Below, in pieces: positions 10,054-17,933 of a DNA stretch of 64,000 nucleotides (the stretch's first letter is position 1; every line of letters starts with the position of its first letter). A model generated the notes under the pieces. That model had not been told where the DNA came from, searched no databases, and saw only the letters and a list, made by a program, of their open reading frames with translations. This stretch comes from Myroides odoratus DSM 2801. Its GTDB lineage: Bacteria > Bacteroidota > Bacteroidia > Flavobacteriales > Flavobacteriaceae. Location: NCBI RefSeq assembly GCF_000243275.1, contig NZ_CM001437.1, forward strand, positions 1,183,050 through 1,247,049, written 5' to 3'. Position numbers and translations under genes: made by a program.

Positions 10054-10086
10054 GGGTGGACATTAGGGTGGACAAAAGGGTGGACA
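10054..10086. promoter_or_regulatory. Triple direct repeat GGGTGGACA, candidate operator between adhesin and regulator
   Basis: Three exact copies of GGGTGGACA begin at 10054, 10066 and 10078, a strict 12-bp period. The third copy falls where the -33 element of the regulator promoter would be expected, about 20 bp before TATATTTG at 10101. The array lies about 125 bp upstream of the adhesin start codon. In this AT-rich intergenic region such G-rich repeats are conspicuous and look like protein-binding sites. Confidence 0.6.
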
Positions 10087-10100
10087 TCCAAAAATTTAAC

Positions 10101-10108
10101 TATATTTG
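10101..10108 (+). promoter_or_regulatory. -7 promoter element (TATATTTG) of the TPR/HTH regulator
   Basis: This matches the bacteroidete TAnnTTTG consensus 29 bp before the ATG at 10137. No TTG is visible at -33; the GGGTGGACA array occupies that position, suggesting activator-dependent or self-controlled transcription. Confidence 0.6.
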
Positions 10109-10136
10109 CTCATCCATTCGATATAAAAAGGTATTT

Positions 10137-11834
10137 ATGAAAAAAATAGTATACTTTATTATTTTATTATGTTTCTACTCTTGCAGCAATACAAGAGAGA
10201 ATACCTCTTTACATATCAACCAATTCCTAACAGAGCTACATAAAGTAGATGATGTTACTAAATTAGACGAACTAGTTCAGGCTCAATCCTCCAGTCCTCA
10301 TCCCTTGCAAAAAGACCAATTACATATCATTCAGAAGGTGAAAAGAGCCCAAATTAAAGCGGAGGAGCTAGGCGCATTTAATGAGCAGACGACCTTGTTA
10401 ATGAAAGAAGCGGAAGCACAAATAAAAGCTTTGAATTTCCCTAATTTAACCCATTGGTTTAATACCCAAATTGGGTTTTACTACTATACCTATAATCATT
10501 ATATCGAAGCTGCTAATTACTATAGCGAAGTTGCTTACGTTTTAGATCACCATCCAGAAGAAATTACCATACAGCCTACTGATATCTACCGAAAAATTGG
10601 TTATTTCTATGGCACTATAGGCAAATACAAACAGGGAATTACGTATTTAACCAAAGCGTTACAATACACTTCCAAAGACAATATCAATTACACTAGCTTA
10701 TTGAATGCAATTGGTAATTTTGCGATTAAGGACAAACAAGAAGCATTAGCTTACCCTTATTTAATACAAGCCAAAAATTTAGCGGAAAGTCAAGGAGATC
10801 TTTTGCGTTATGCTAAGGTTTTAGGTGATTTAGCAAGTATCGAAAACAATAAACAAAATTGGGAAAAAGCCATTGCTTATTTAGAAGAAGATATTACACT
10901 TTCTAAGAAAGTGGATGACAAAAAGAATACTATGTTTGCCTTGCTCTCACTTGCACAAGTATATTGGGATAAAGGTGATGTAGCAAATACAAAGAAAACA
11001 GCACTAGAGGCTTTTTCGTATACACAGACTCTAAATTATGTCAAGGGGTTTGAATATGATATCATGAAATTACTATTGGAAGTTTCTATTGCGGAAAAAG
11101 ATGAAAAACGCGAATTGCTCTATAGAAGAAAGTTAACCACCCTCAATGAATATATTAGTGAAACTGAAGGTCAAAAGGCCATCGATCAAATTAATTGGGA
11201 TGCCGAAATTGAACTGATTAACTTACAATTGGAATCACAGCGTTATCACTATGAAAAAATCAATTATCAGCGCCTACTTTTTTTGTCGCTTTCTTTTTCA
11301 CTGGGTTGTGTTCTTGTTTTTCTTTACAAGGTATATCGAAAACAATTATCCAAACAAGCATCCATGTATGAATCTAATATTCAAAAAATTGAACAAGAGA
11401 TGGCCGAATCTGAGAAAAGATGGCAAGACACGAATCACTCTTTGGACTCCTATAAAGAATACTTAGCAGAAAAAACAAAACAGATCAATATCTTAGAAGT
11501 AGAATTAAATAAAATAAAGGATTCTACCAGTGTGAAATCTCAAGCGGAACGCATGAAGCTAGAACAAACCATTTCTTCTCACTTAATGACAGATGAGAGT
11601 TGGTTGGTATTCAAAAAGACCTTTCAAACAGAGCAGTCAGAATATTATGAAAACCTCATCGCTTCCTTTCCAGATTTAACAGATTCTAATTTACGTGTTA
11701 TTTTATTACAGCGATTGAATCTTACCAATCAAGAGACGGCTAATATTTTAGGCATTACAATTGATGCTGTAAAAAAGACGAAACAGCGTTTACGAAAAAA
11801 GTATAGTGAGACCTATCAACAATTGTTCGATTAA
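10137..11834 (+). CDS. Membrane-spanning TPR regulator with LuxR-type HTH
   Basis: 565 residues. I start at the ATG at 10137 because it opens a signal sequence with a lipobox-like end (MKKIVYFIILLCFYSCSN); the 27 extra upstream codons run through the promoter and the GGGTGGACA repeats. Residues about 60-350 are TPR-like helices (for example YIEAANYYSEVAYVL, GKYKQGITYLTKALQY). One transmembrane helix lies at about 380-402 (LLFLSLSFSLGCVLVFLY), followed by a coiled coil (about 405-480) and a C-terminal HTH (about 508-560; NLTNQETANILGITIDAVKK). This layout puts the TPRs in the periplasm and the DNA-binding domain in the cytoplasm, a one-component sensor design common in Bacteroidetes. It diverges from the adhesin gene and is the natural candidate to regulate it. 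The signal detected is unknown. Confidence 0.82.
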   Translation: MKKIVYFIILLCFYSCSNTRENTSLHINQFLTELHKVDDVTKLDELVQAQSSSPHPLQKDQLHIIQKVKRAQIKAEELGAFNEQTTLLMKEAEAQIKALNFPNLTHWFNTQIGFYYYTYNHYIEAANYYSEVAYVLDHHPEEITIQPTDIYRKIGYFYGTIGKYKQGITYLTKALQYTSKDNINYTSLLNAIGNFAIKDKQEALAYPYLIQAKNLAESQGDLLRYAKVLGDLASIENNKQNWEKAIAYLEEDITLSKKVDDKKNTMFALLSLAQVYWDKGDVANTKKTALEAFSYTQTLNYVKGFEYDIMKLLLEVSIAEKDEKRELLYRRKLTTLNEYISETEGQKAIDQINWDAEIELINLQLESQRYHYEKINYQRLLFLSLSFSLGCVLVFLYKVYRKQLSKQASMYESNIQKIEQEMAESEKRWQDTNHSLDSYKEYLAEKTKQINILEVELNKIKDSTSVKSQAERMKLEQTISSHLMTDESWLVFKKTFQTEQSEYYENLIASFPDLTDSNLRVILLQRLNLTNQETANILGITIDAVKKTKQRLRKKYSETYQQLFD

Positions 11835-11842
11835 AAGCATAA

Positions 11843-11873
11843 AAAAAGGTTTAGTAAAAAACTAAACCTTTTA
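11843..11873. terminator. Bidirectional terminator between regulator and dehydratase genes
   Basis: The stem AAAAGGTTTAGT/ACTAAACCTTTT has A/T flanks on both sides. It serves two convergent genes and overlaps the stop codon of the minus-strand gene. Confidence 0.88.
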
Positions 11874-12806
11874 AAAGGGTAAATTATCTAAATCTACATT
11901 TCCACCAGATAAAATAATTCCTACTTTTTTGCCTTCAAATAGTGGGCGTTCTTTAATCAATACGGCTAAAGCTACAGCACTACTTGGCTCAACAACAATT
12001 TTCATGCGTTGCCAAATGAGGCGCATGGCACTAATAATTTCATTTTCTCGAACGCGAATAATCGCTTTTACGCCTTCTTTAATAATTGGGAAATTGACAT
12101 CTCCCAACTGTGTACGCAAACCATCTGCAATAGTATCCACAGAAAGATTGCATTCAATCTTTCCACTTGTTAAGGAACGAAAAGCATCATCTACTTCATA
12201 AGGTTCTCCTGCATATACTTCAATCCCCTCTTTTCCAAAGGCTTGAGCTGCTAAAATGGTTCCAGCTAATAATCCACCACCACCAACAGGCACAATCAAG
12301 GCGTCTAAATCTGGTTCAGTTTCCAATAACTCTTTCGTCGCTGTACTGTTCCCTATAATGACATTGATTTCATTTGAAGGGTGAATAAATGTTGCACCTG
12401 TTTCATCAATCACTTGATTACACACCCGCTCTCTCGACTCCATCGTAGGAGCACATTCCACAATTTCCCCTCCATACATTACTACCGCATCCTTTTTTAC
12501 ATTAGGTGCATTAAATGGCATTACAATATAACATTTCACGCCAAAAGTACGAGCAGCCAAAGCAAGTGCTTGTGCAAAGTTCCCAGAAGAGTGCGTCACA
12601 ACTCCTTTTTCTTTTTGCTCTGTAGTTAAATGCAAAATAGCATTAGTTGCACCTCTCATTTTAAAGGCTCCTGCACGCTGAAAGTTTTCACATTTAAAAT
12701 ACAAATCACTACCTAGAAAGTTTTCAATATGACCAGACTCCATAATAGGCGTATGATGCACATAGGGTTTTATTTTCTCGTAACACGTATTGATTTTCTC
12801 TTTCAT
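11871..12806 (-). CDS. Threonine dehydratase / serine racemase-like PLP enzyme
   Basis: 311 residues of the fold-type II PLP family. The cofactor lysine is in GAFKMRGA (about residue 49), the substrate/phosphate region reads SSGNFAQA, and the glycine-rich PLP-phosphate loop is VPVGGGGLLAG. It lacks the C-terminal ACT regulatory domain of biosynthetic IlvA, so it resembles the short catabolic TdcB/serine racemase class, which deaminates threonine or serine (or racemises serine). The start codon lies just beyond the terminator of the PPIase gene; no TAnnTTTG box was seen, so expression may depend on read-through or an unrecognised promoter. The exact substrate cannot be read from sequence. Confidence 0.85.
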   Translation of the reverse strand: MKEKINTCYEKIKPYVHHTPIMESGHIENFLGSDLYFKCENFQRAGAFKMRGATNAILHLTTEQKEKGVVTHSSGNFAQALALAARTFGVKCYIVMPFNAPNVKKDAVVMYGGEIVECAPTMESRERVCNQVIDETGATFIHPSNEINVIIGNSTATKELLETEPDLDALIVPVGGGGLLAGTILAAQAFGKEGIEVYAGEPYEVDDAFRSLTSGKIECNLSVDTIADGLRTQLGDVNFPIIKEGVKAIIRVRENEIISAMRLIWQRMKIVVEPSSAVALAVLIKERPLFEGKKVGIILSGGNVDLDNLPF

Positions 12807-12823
12807 AAAAAAATAGCATTGGA

Positions 12824-12857
12824 TAAAAAACTCCCAATCTTAAAAAAGATTGGGAGC
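12824..12857 (-). terminator. Terminator after the PPIase gene
   Basis: A 10-bp stem CTCCCAATCT/AGATTGGGAG, with a T-run on the minus strand, separates the MFS-PPIase operon from the dehydratase gene. Confidence 0.88.
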
Positions 12858-12867
12858 TTATGTTATA

Positions 12868-13800
12868 TTACTTTACATCCATTAATTCAACATCGAATAC
12901 TAGGATTGCATTTGGAGGAATAACTCCACCTGCACCTCTTTCTCCGTATCCTAAATAAGGAGGAATAACGAAACGAGCTTTATCTCCTACACGTAATAAA
13001 GAAATTCCTTCGTCCCATCCTTCAATTACATGTCCCATTCCCAAAGGAAACTCGATTGGTTTTTTGCGTTTGTATGAATTGTCAAACTCCATTCCATTAT
13101 CTAAAGCTCCTTTATAGTGAACCGCAACTGTTTTACCTTTTTCCGCTTGTTTCCCTGATCCATTTACGATCATTTGGTAACGCAATCCACTTTCAGTACG
13201 TTCAAAACCAGCTGCTACTTTTTCTAAAGCTTCTTCTCCTGCTTTTTTCTGTTCTGCAATTCTTTTTTCTCTTGCTCCTTCAAATGTACGGAAAGCCTCA
13301 ACTGCATTCCATTTTTGTGCATCTTCACCAACACGTACAATTTCGATTGATTCGATTACATCATCTTGTGTAATTGCATCCACGATATCTTGTCCACTGA
13401 TTACACGTCCAAAAACAGTATGTTTACCATCTAACCATGGGGTAGCAACGTGTGTAATAAAGAATTGTGATCCATTTGTTCCAGGACCTGCATTTGCCAT
13501 AGACAATACTCCAGGACCATTATGTGTTAATGTCCCATCAAATTCATCATCAAATGTATAACCTGGTCCACCTGATCCAATTCCTTGTGGACATCCTCCT
13601 TGAATCATAAAATCTGGTATAACTCTATGAAACTTTAATCCATCATAGTATGGTTTTCCTTGTGGACGTGCTGAATTTTCTAATTTTCCTTCTGCTAATG
13701 CAACAAAGTTACCTACTGTTCCAGGTGTTTTATCTTCAGTTAGTTTAACTAAAATCTCGCCTTTTGACGTATTAAATTTTGCGTAAATACCGTTTTCCAT
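12868..13800 (-). CDS. Cyclophilin-FKBP fusion peptidylprolyl isomerase
   Basis: 310 residues with two unrelated prolyl-isomerase domains. The N-terminal half (about 1-165) is a cyclophilin: FHRVIPDFMIQGGCPQG, GPGTNGSQFFITHVATPWLDGKH and VFGRVISG are its catalytic and cyclosporin-site motifs. A charged helical linker follows (about 165-205). The C-terminal part (about 205-310) is an FKBP: VAVHYKGALDNGMEFDNSY, PLGMGHVIEGWDEGI and RFVIPPYLGYGERG. No signal peptide is visible, so it is probably cytoplasmic. It starts 13 bp after the MFS gene and is likely co-transcribed with it. Such fusions occur in several Flavobacteriia. Confidence 0.92.
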   Translation of the reverse strand: MENGIYAKFNTSKGEILVKLTEDKTPGTVGNFVALAEGKLENSARPQGKPYYDGLKFHRVIPDFMIQGGCPQGIGSGGPGYTFDDEFDGTLTHNGPGVLSMANAGPGTNGSQFFITHVATPWLDGKHTVFGRVISGQDIVDAITQDDVIESIEIVRVGEDAQKWNAVEAFRTFEGAREKRIAEQKKAGEEALEKVAAGFERTESGLRYQMIVNGSGKQAEKGKTVAVHYKGALDNGMEFDNSYKRKKPIEFPLGMGHVIEGWDEGISLLRVGDKARFVIPPYLGYGERGAGGVIPPNAILVFDVELMDVK

Positions 13801-13813
13801 TCTTCTTATGTTA

Positions 13814-14980
13814 TTAATTTTTACTATTTTTTTTCTTTGTGCGTAGATAGATCAGAAATGACAAAAAGGCCAAAGCCATGCCACCTAAACAAACACCTAC
13901 CCATCCAAAATATTTCCACAAATATAAACCAAAAGCCGAGCCAAAAGCTGTTCCGAGGAAACTAAATGACATATAGACAGTATTCAATCGGTTACGTGCT
14001 TCAGGCAATAAGGAGTAAATACGCGTTTGATTAGAGACGTGAATCGTTTGTAATCCTAAATCTATCAGCACTATTCCGATAATGATACCCACGATAGATG
14101 TGGCAGATAACGCAAAAACAACAAAACTCAAAAATGTCATGCTTATGCCATATAAGATTAATTTTTGAGCGCCTCCTGCTCCACCAATCTTCCCAACTAA
14201 AGGCGCTGCGAAAGCACCACAAGCCCCAATTAATCCAAAAGAACCAATCAAAGCACTATCATACCCAAAAGGCTCATTGTGCAACAGCAATACCATCGTC
14301 GTCCAAAAAGCACCAAATTGAGCGAAAGCTAAACTTGTAATCCAAGTAGCTTCTCGAAGTACGGGTTGTTCTTTAATTAAAATAAAAAGCGAACGATATA
14401 GACTCGAAATGGATCCTTGATACGTTGGTTTATTAATAGGAAGTCGAAATTGAATCAGAATAACAAGTAAAACTCCAATTGCCGTTGCAATCCAAAACAT
14501 ACCTCTCCAGCCTAGCCATATTCCTACAAAGCCGCTTAAAGTACGCGAAAATAAAATCCCAATCAACAAACCACTGACTACAGTACCAATTACTTTTCCT
14601 CGTTGTTCTTCCGAAGCTAAACTAGCTGCCATTGGCAGAACAAGTTGAGGAACGATAGAAGTCGCACCCAGTAAAAAACTAATTACTTGTAGCCAAAAGA
14701 AATTTGTGACACTTGCCGTTAATCCCAAAGCAATAATCGCACAAAGGGTTGTGTAGGTAATTTGTTTTTTTCGCTCTAATCGATCTCCTAATGGAATCAT
14801 CAGAAACATTCCTATCGCATAACCCGCTTGGGTTAAATACGTCAATGTCCCTGCTGAAGCTTCTGAAACGCCAAACTCATCCGCAATTAATGGTATTAAG
14901 GGTTGACAATAATATAAATTAGCAACAATTAACCCCGTAACTGCTGCCATAAACAATACGTTTGCTTTAGATAAACTCAT
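13814..14980 (-). CDS. MFS transporter (DHA1-like efflux family)
   Basis: About 388 residues with 12 predicted membrane helices. It has NLYYCQPLIPLIADEFGVS near the N-terminus and the A-loop motif GDRLERKK between helices 2 and 3, typical of the drug:H+ antiporter-like branch. I choose ATG 14980 rather than 14998 because a TACCTTTG promoter box (14986-14993) lies between them, so the upstream ATG cannot be on the transcript. The transcript then begins at or very near the start codon. Substrate is unknown. The gene is followed after 13 bp by the PPIase gene. Confidence 0.85.
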   Translation of the reverse strand: MSLSKANVLFMAAVTGLIVANLYYCQPLIPLIADEFGVSEASAGTLTYLTQAGYAIGMFLMIPLGDRLERKKQITYTTLCAIIALGLTASVTNFFWLQVISFLLGATSIVPQLVLPMAASLASEEQRGKVIGTVVSGLLIGILFSRTLSGFVGIWLGWRGMFWIATAIGVLLVILIQFRLPINKPTYQGSISSLYRSLFILIKEQPVLREATWITSLAFAQFGAFWTTMVLLLHNEPFGYDSALIGSFGLIGACGAFAAPLVGKIGGAGGAQKLILYGISMTFLSFVVFALSATSIVGIIIGIVLIDLGLQTIHVSNQTRIYSLLPEARNRLNTVYMSFSFLGTAFGSAFGLYLWKYFGWVGVCLGGMALAFLSFLIYLRTKKKNSKN

Positions 14981-14985
14981 ACCTA

Positions 14986-15017
14986 CAAAGGTAAACATCT
15001 CCTATATTTCTGACCAA
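14986..15017 (-). promoter_or_regulatory. Promoter of the MFS-PPIase operon
   Basis: On the minus strand this reads TTG, 21 bp, TACCTTTG, a full match to the bacteroidete consensus. Only five bases separate the box from the ATG at 14980, predicting a leaderless or near-leaderless mRNA. Confidence 0.75.
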
Positions 15018-15110
15018 ATAAAGGGATGATTTCTACAACAAATAAATAATACACAACATTGAATTAAATTAAAAATTCGTAGGAAACTGAACTTGATGCG
15101 TATATAACCA

Positions 15111-15141
15111 TTGGATTGTACAAAAGAGGATTGTACCTTTG
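15111..15141 (+). promoter_or_regulatory. Promoter of trmD
   Basis: TTG (15111-15113), 20 bp, TACCTTTG (15134-15141); the ATG is 16 bases downstream of the box. Confidence 0.78.
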
Positions 15142-15157
15142 CTCAAATTTAAAACCC

Positions 15158-15844
15158 ATGCGCATAGATATCATCTCGGTTGTTCCTGAATTAATTGAAA
15201 GCCCTTTTCAAGCTTCTATTTTAAAACGAGCGATTGCGAAAGGACTTGTTGAAGTACACTTCCATAATTTACGTGATTATAGCACTAACAAGCACAAAAA
15301 TGTTGATGACTATCAATTCGGTGGTGGTGCAGGGATGGTCATGAGTATTGAACCAATTGATCGTTGTATTAGCAAATTAAAAGAAGAACGTGAATACGAT
15401 GAGATTATTTACATGTCTCCTGATGGAGAAACATTGAATCAATCTATGGCTAATAGCATGTCACTACTAAAGAATATCATTATTCTATGTGGGCATTATA
15501 AAGGAGTAGATCAACGCGTACGCGATCATTTTATCACGAAGGAAATTTCAATAGGTGATTATGTACTATCTGGTGGAGAATTAGGAGCTGTTATTTTATG
15601 TGATGCTTTAATTCGTCTAATTCCAGGTGTGCTAAATGATGAAACCTCAGCCTTAACAGATAGCTTCCAAGATAATTTGCTTGCTCCTCCTATTTATACA
15701 AGACCTTCGGAATACAAAGGATGGAAGGTTCCCGATGTATTACTAAGCGGTAATTTTGCTGCTATTGATAAATGGAGAGAAGACATGGCTTATGAACATA
15801 CTAAAACAAGAAGACCTGATCTTTTAGAAGACAAACAAAAGTAA
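15158..15844 (+). CDS. trmD: tRNA (guanine-37-N1)-methyltransferase TrmD
   Basis: 228 residues. It methylates G37 next to the anticodon of tRNAs reading CNN codons using S-adenosylmethionine, which prevents +1 frameshifting. The knotted SAM-binding motif is visible as [14 protein letters not shown], with the family signatures [11 protein letters not shown] and [16 protein letters not shown], and a C-terminal helical tRNA-binding part ([19 protein letters not shown]). I start at ATG 15158 ([12 protein letters not shown]) because an upstream in-frame ATG (15116) lies inside the promoter. rplS follows 215 bp later, a common trmD-rplS pairing, though here rplS has its own promoter-like region. 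Confidence 0.96.
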   Translation: MRIDIISVVPELIESPFQASILKRAIAKGLVEVHFHNLRDYSTNKHKNVDDYQFGGGAGMVMSIEPIDRCISKLKEEREYDEIIYMSPDGETLNQSMANSMSLLKNIIILCGHYKGVDQRVRDHFITKEISIGDYVLSGGELGAVILCDALIRLIPGVLNDETSALTDSFQDNLLAPPIYTRPSEYKGWKVPDVLLSGNFAAIDKWREDMAYEHTKTRRPDLLEDKQK

Positions 15845-15980
15845 AGCTAAGTTTCTCGTTTTGAATTAGTTTTCCTATTCTTTTTTAAAACAGAACGGGT
15901 GATTCACCTTACAAAATAAGTAAAGAACAATATCTCAATTATTTAGCCTAAAAATTAGGATTATTTTATTGGATTTTCAT

Positions 15981-15988
15981 ATATTTGC
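15981..15988 (+). promoter_or_regulatory. -7 element (TATATTTG) for rplS
   Basis: A consensus TAnnTTTG box 72 bp before the rplS start. A TTG at 15970 is too close to be the -33, and no well-spaced -33 was found. Confidence 0.55.
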
Positions 15989-15994
15989 ACTCGC

Positions 15995-16037
15995 TTTAAA
16001 CTAACCTCTGGCGAGGTCCGTGCATGTTGGTTTAAAT
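15995..16037 (+). ncRNA. Structured leader of rplS (possible L19 autoregulatory element)
   Basis: The leader holds an outer stem (about TTTAAACTAAC with GTTGGTTTAAA, one G.U) enclosing an inner hairpin CCTC-TGGC-GAGG and an unpaired TCCGTGCATG segment. Nested stems ahead of a ribosomal protein gene are typical of autoregulatory leaders. I recall that L19 leader motifs have been proposed in Flavobacteria, but cannot confirm that this is the same motif. Confidence 0.45.
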
Positions 16038-16059
16038 TAATTAATTATTTTTTTCAGAA

Positions 16060-16410
16060 ATGGCAGATTTAATGAAATTCGTTCAAGACGAATTAGTTGC
16101 AAAAAAAGACTTCCCAGCATTTAAAGCTGGAGACACAATTACTGTGTACTACGAAATTAAAGAGGGTGACAAAAAAAGAACTCAGTTCTTTAAAGGAGTA
16201 GTTATCCAAAGAAGAGGTTCAGGTGCTACTGAGACTTTTACTATCCGTAAAATGTCTGGTAACGTTGGTGTAGAGCGTATCTTCCCAATCAACATGCCTG
16301 CTTTAGAAAAAATCGAATTAAATCAAAGAGGTAAAGTTCGTAGAGCTCGTATTTTCTACTTCAGAGAACTTACTGGTAAAAAAGCAAAAATCAAAGAAAG
16401 AAGAGGATAA
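16060..16410 (+). CDS. rplS: 50S ribosomal protein L19
   Basis: 116 residues, full length for bL19, which lies at the 30S-50S interface. It carries the family core FKAGDTITVYYEI, FKGVVIQRRGSG, ETFTIRKMSGNVGVERIFP and the basic tail GKVRRARIFYFRELTGKKAKI. It is preceded by a structured leader and followed by a strong terminator. Confidence 0.98.
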   Translation: MADLMKFVQDELVAKKDFPAFKAGDTITVYYEIKEGDKKRTQFFKGVVIQRRGSGATETFTIRKMSGNVGVERIFPINMPALEKIELNQRGKVRRARIFYFRELTGKKAKIKERRG

Positions 16411-16429
16411 TCTTATTTCTGAGACGAAT

Positions 16430-16464
16430 AAAAAAGGGAAAGCATATATGCTTTCCCTTTTTTA
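16430..16464 (+). terminator. Terminator of rplS
   Basis: A long stem AAAAAGGGAAAGCATA/TATGCTTTCCCTTTTT ends in a T-run. Confidence 0.92.
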
Positions 16465-16801
16465 TTTATATCCTTTTCCCCTATCCTATCTACATTATTT
16501 AGTCTAAGCTATAGAGATTAGCCCAAGTTTACTTTTTATTCTTTTCAAATAAAATTACCTATAATTAACTAAATAAAGAAATATCATCTATTAAAATTTT
16601 TATTATTGATTTTTTTTGAATATTTTCATAACTAAATTATGTTATATTTTTCTTAACAATAAAAAACAAGATACATGGATATAAAACTACTTTTAGGAGA
16701 AATGTTGCTCTTCTATTGTTCACTTTTAGCGCTTTCTTTCAATAAAATGTCATCATTTATACTAAATAAAAACAAGAAGTCTACACTGTAGATGATTAAT
16801 A

Positions 16802-16925
16802 CTGAAAAAACTTGATGATATAGCTACCTATCCTTTGATTTTAACCTTGGAAAACGAAACCCACGAGTTGTCCGATTGAAATCAGAAGAAAACACCAATC
16901 AGTACAATTCATTGTAAAAGAATAA
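16802..16925 (+). pseudogene. Remnant of a second T9SS adhesin C-terminus
   Basis: Three short stretches in three different frames match the C-terminus of the adhesin at 2305-9930. At 16811 KLDDIATYPLILTLENET matches KLDPTATYHAVLTLKNGT; at 16876 LKSE matches LKSEG; and at 16890-16925 KHQSVQFIVKE-stop matches KHQSVQFIVRE-stop. The intervening sorting-domain core is deleted and the frames are broken, so nothing functional can be made. The remnant's stop is 69 bp from the barrel gene, as in the intact cassette (79 bp). This shows that an adhesin gene once preceded barrel copy B. Confidence 0.85.
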
Positions 16926-16947
16926 CAACATACAAAACTTACTAATT

Positions 16948-16977
16948 ATCAGGTAGCAGTTAGTCCTACTGCTTGAT
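16948..16977 (+). promoter_or_regulatory. Intercistronic hairpin before barrel B
   Basis: ATCAGGTAGCAG pairs with CTACTGCTTGAT (two G.U pairs, one mismatch) around a 6-nt loop, ending 17 nt before the ATG at 16995. It has the same position and the same outer TCAGG...TGA as the hairpin before barrel A, but different inner pairs. Confidence 0.5.
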
Positions 16978-16994
16978 TTAAAAAAATCAAATTT

Positions 16995-17861
16995 ATGAGA
17001 AAAATTATATACGCACTAAGCCTATTGGGTCTGTGCTTGATTACGCAAACAGCAACAGCTCAATTTAATCGTTATTATTACAACAAACACGAAGTAGGCG
17101 TTAGCGTGCAGGGTGGATATTTAGGCGTTCAAAATAGTTTACCTTACAATGCGAAGTCGGATGGAGGAATGTCTTATGGAGCAGGGCTTCACTACGATTA
17201 TCATTTGTCCCACAAATGGAGTATCGGCATTGGAGGGATTTATACCATGAATTCAATCAAGAGTGACATGAGTCGCTTAGAAGGCAGCTTACCTGTGACT
17301 GATTGGGAAGGAGATAACTTTATCTTTCGATACAAAGCTAGTTCAGTTAGCGAGAAAATAACCCTAAACCAGCTGAACATTCCCATTACTGTCGGTTATA
17401 CATTGGAGAATAATTTGTATTTCAGAACGGGGGTTCAACTAGGTTTGAGTATGACAAGCGAGGTAGAAACGACTTTTAATCAGCTGCAAACCGAAGGATA
17501 TTTTCCACAATATGATTTGGTTTTACCTTATCCTGAATTTGGAGGATTGGGCTCTTTTGATTTACCCAAAGAAAAGAAAGATATTGATGTTGATACGCGA
17601 ATCGCTTGGGTAGGAGAAGTAGGATACAAATACGAATTAGCCGAAAGACAAAATCTATACTTTGGATTGTATTTTGATATTGGTTTAAATGATATCAAGA
17701 AATCAGATAGTAAAGCTGACAGATCCGCTTTAATTGGTTATAAACCGGATGCTGTAAAAGGAGAAGCTTTAGTACAACGTAATGCAGTGTACGACAATGC
17801 AGCCTATAAATTAAAAACATACGCTGTAGGCATTAAAATAAAATATGGTTTTGGCTTATAA
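16995..17861 (+). CDS. Outer-membrane beta-barrel protein, copy B
   Basis: 288 residues with a signal peptide (MRKIIYALSLLGLCLITQ). It is near-identical to the barrel at 1359-2225: I count about 10 substitutions, of which five fall in the first 25 residues and only about five in the remaining 263. It lies on the opposite strand about 15 kb away. Its partner adhesin upstream is reduced to a remnant, so it is an orphan barrel. It may now serve adhesin A in trans or be a recombination reservoir. A promoter for it alone is not obvious; the upstream 130 bp is adhesin debris. Confidence 0.85.
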   Translation: MRKIIYALSLLGLCLITQTATAQFNRYYYNKHEVGVSVQGGYLGVQNSLPYNAKSDGGMSYGAGLHYDYHLSHKWSIGIGGIYTMNSIKSDMSRLEGSLPVTDWEGDNFIFRYKASSVSEKITLNQLNIPITVGYTLENNLYFRTGVQLGLSMTSEVETTFNQLQTEGYFPQYDLVLPYPEFGGLGSFDLPKEKKDIDVDTRIAWVGEVGYKYELAERQNLYFGLYFDIGLNDIKKSDSKADRSALIGYKPDAVKGEALVQRNAVYDNAAYKLKTYAVGIKIKYGFGL

Positions 17862-17900
17862 TACTACAAACACTCTTTAACTTACTAACATTTACAAATG

Positions 17901-17931
17901 AAAAAAGGGACCTTACGAGGTCCCTCTTTTA
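17901..17931. terminator. Bidirectional terminator between barrel B and the ABC/M1 gene
   Basis: AGGGACCT/AGGTCCCT (17906-17913, 17918-17925) forms a tight TACG-loop hairpin with A and T flanks, between convergent genes. Confidence 0.9.
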
Positions 17932-17933
17932 CT

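Noticed and set aside
10056..10136. N-terminal extension of the TPR/HTH regulator
   Set aside because: It would translate the GGGTGGACA repeats and the -7 box; the ATG at 10137 opens a proper signal sequence.
15896..15909. GGTGATTCACC palindrome after trmD
   Set aside because: Short stem without a T-run, in a region where random AT-rich palindromes are common; not enough to call a terminator or operator.
16676..16792. Short ORF MDIKLLLGEMLLFYCSLLAL... of 38 codons
   Set aside because: Too short and isolated to call a gene. Its hydrophobic start faintly resembles the adhesin signal peptide (MKQKLLLTWLFLLSF), so it may be a further scrap of the lost adhesin, but hydrophobic segments match easily by chance.
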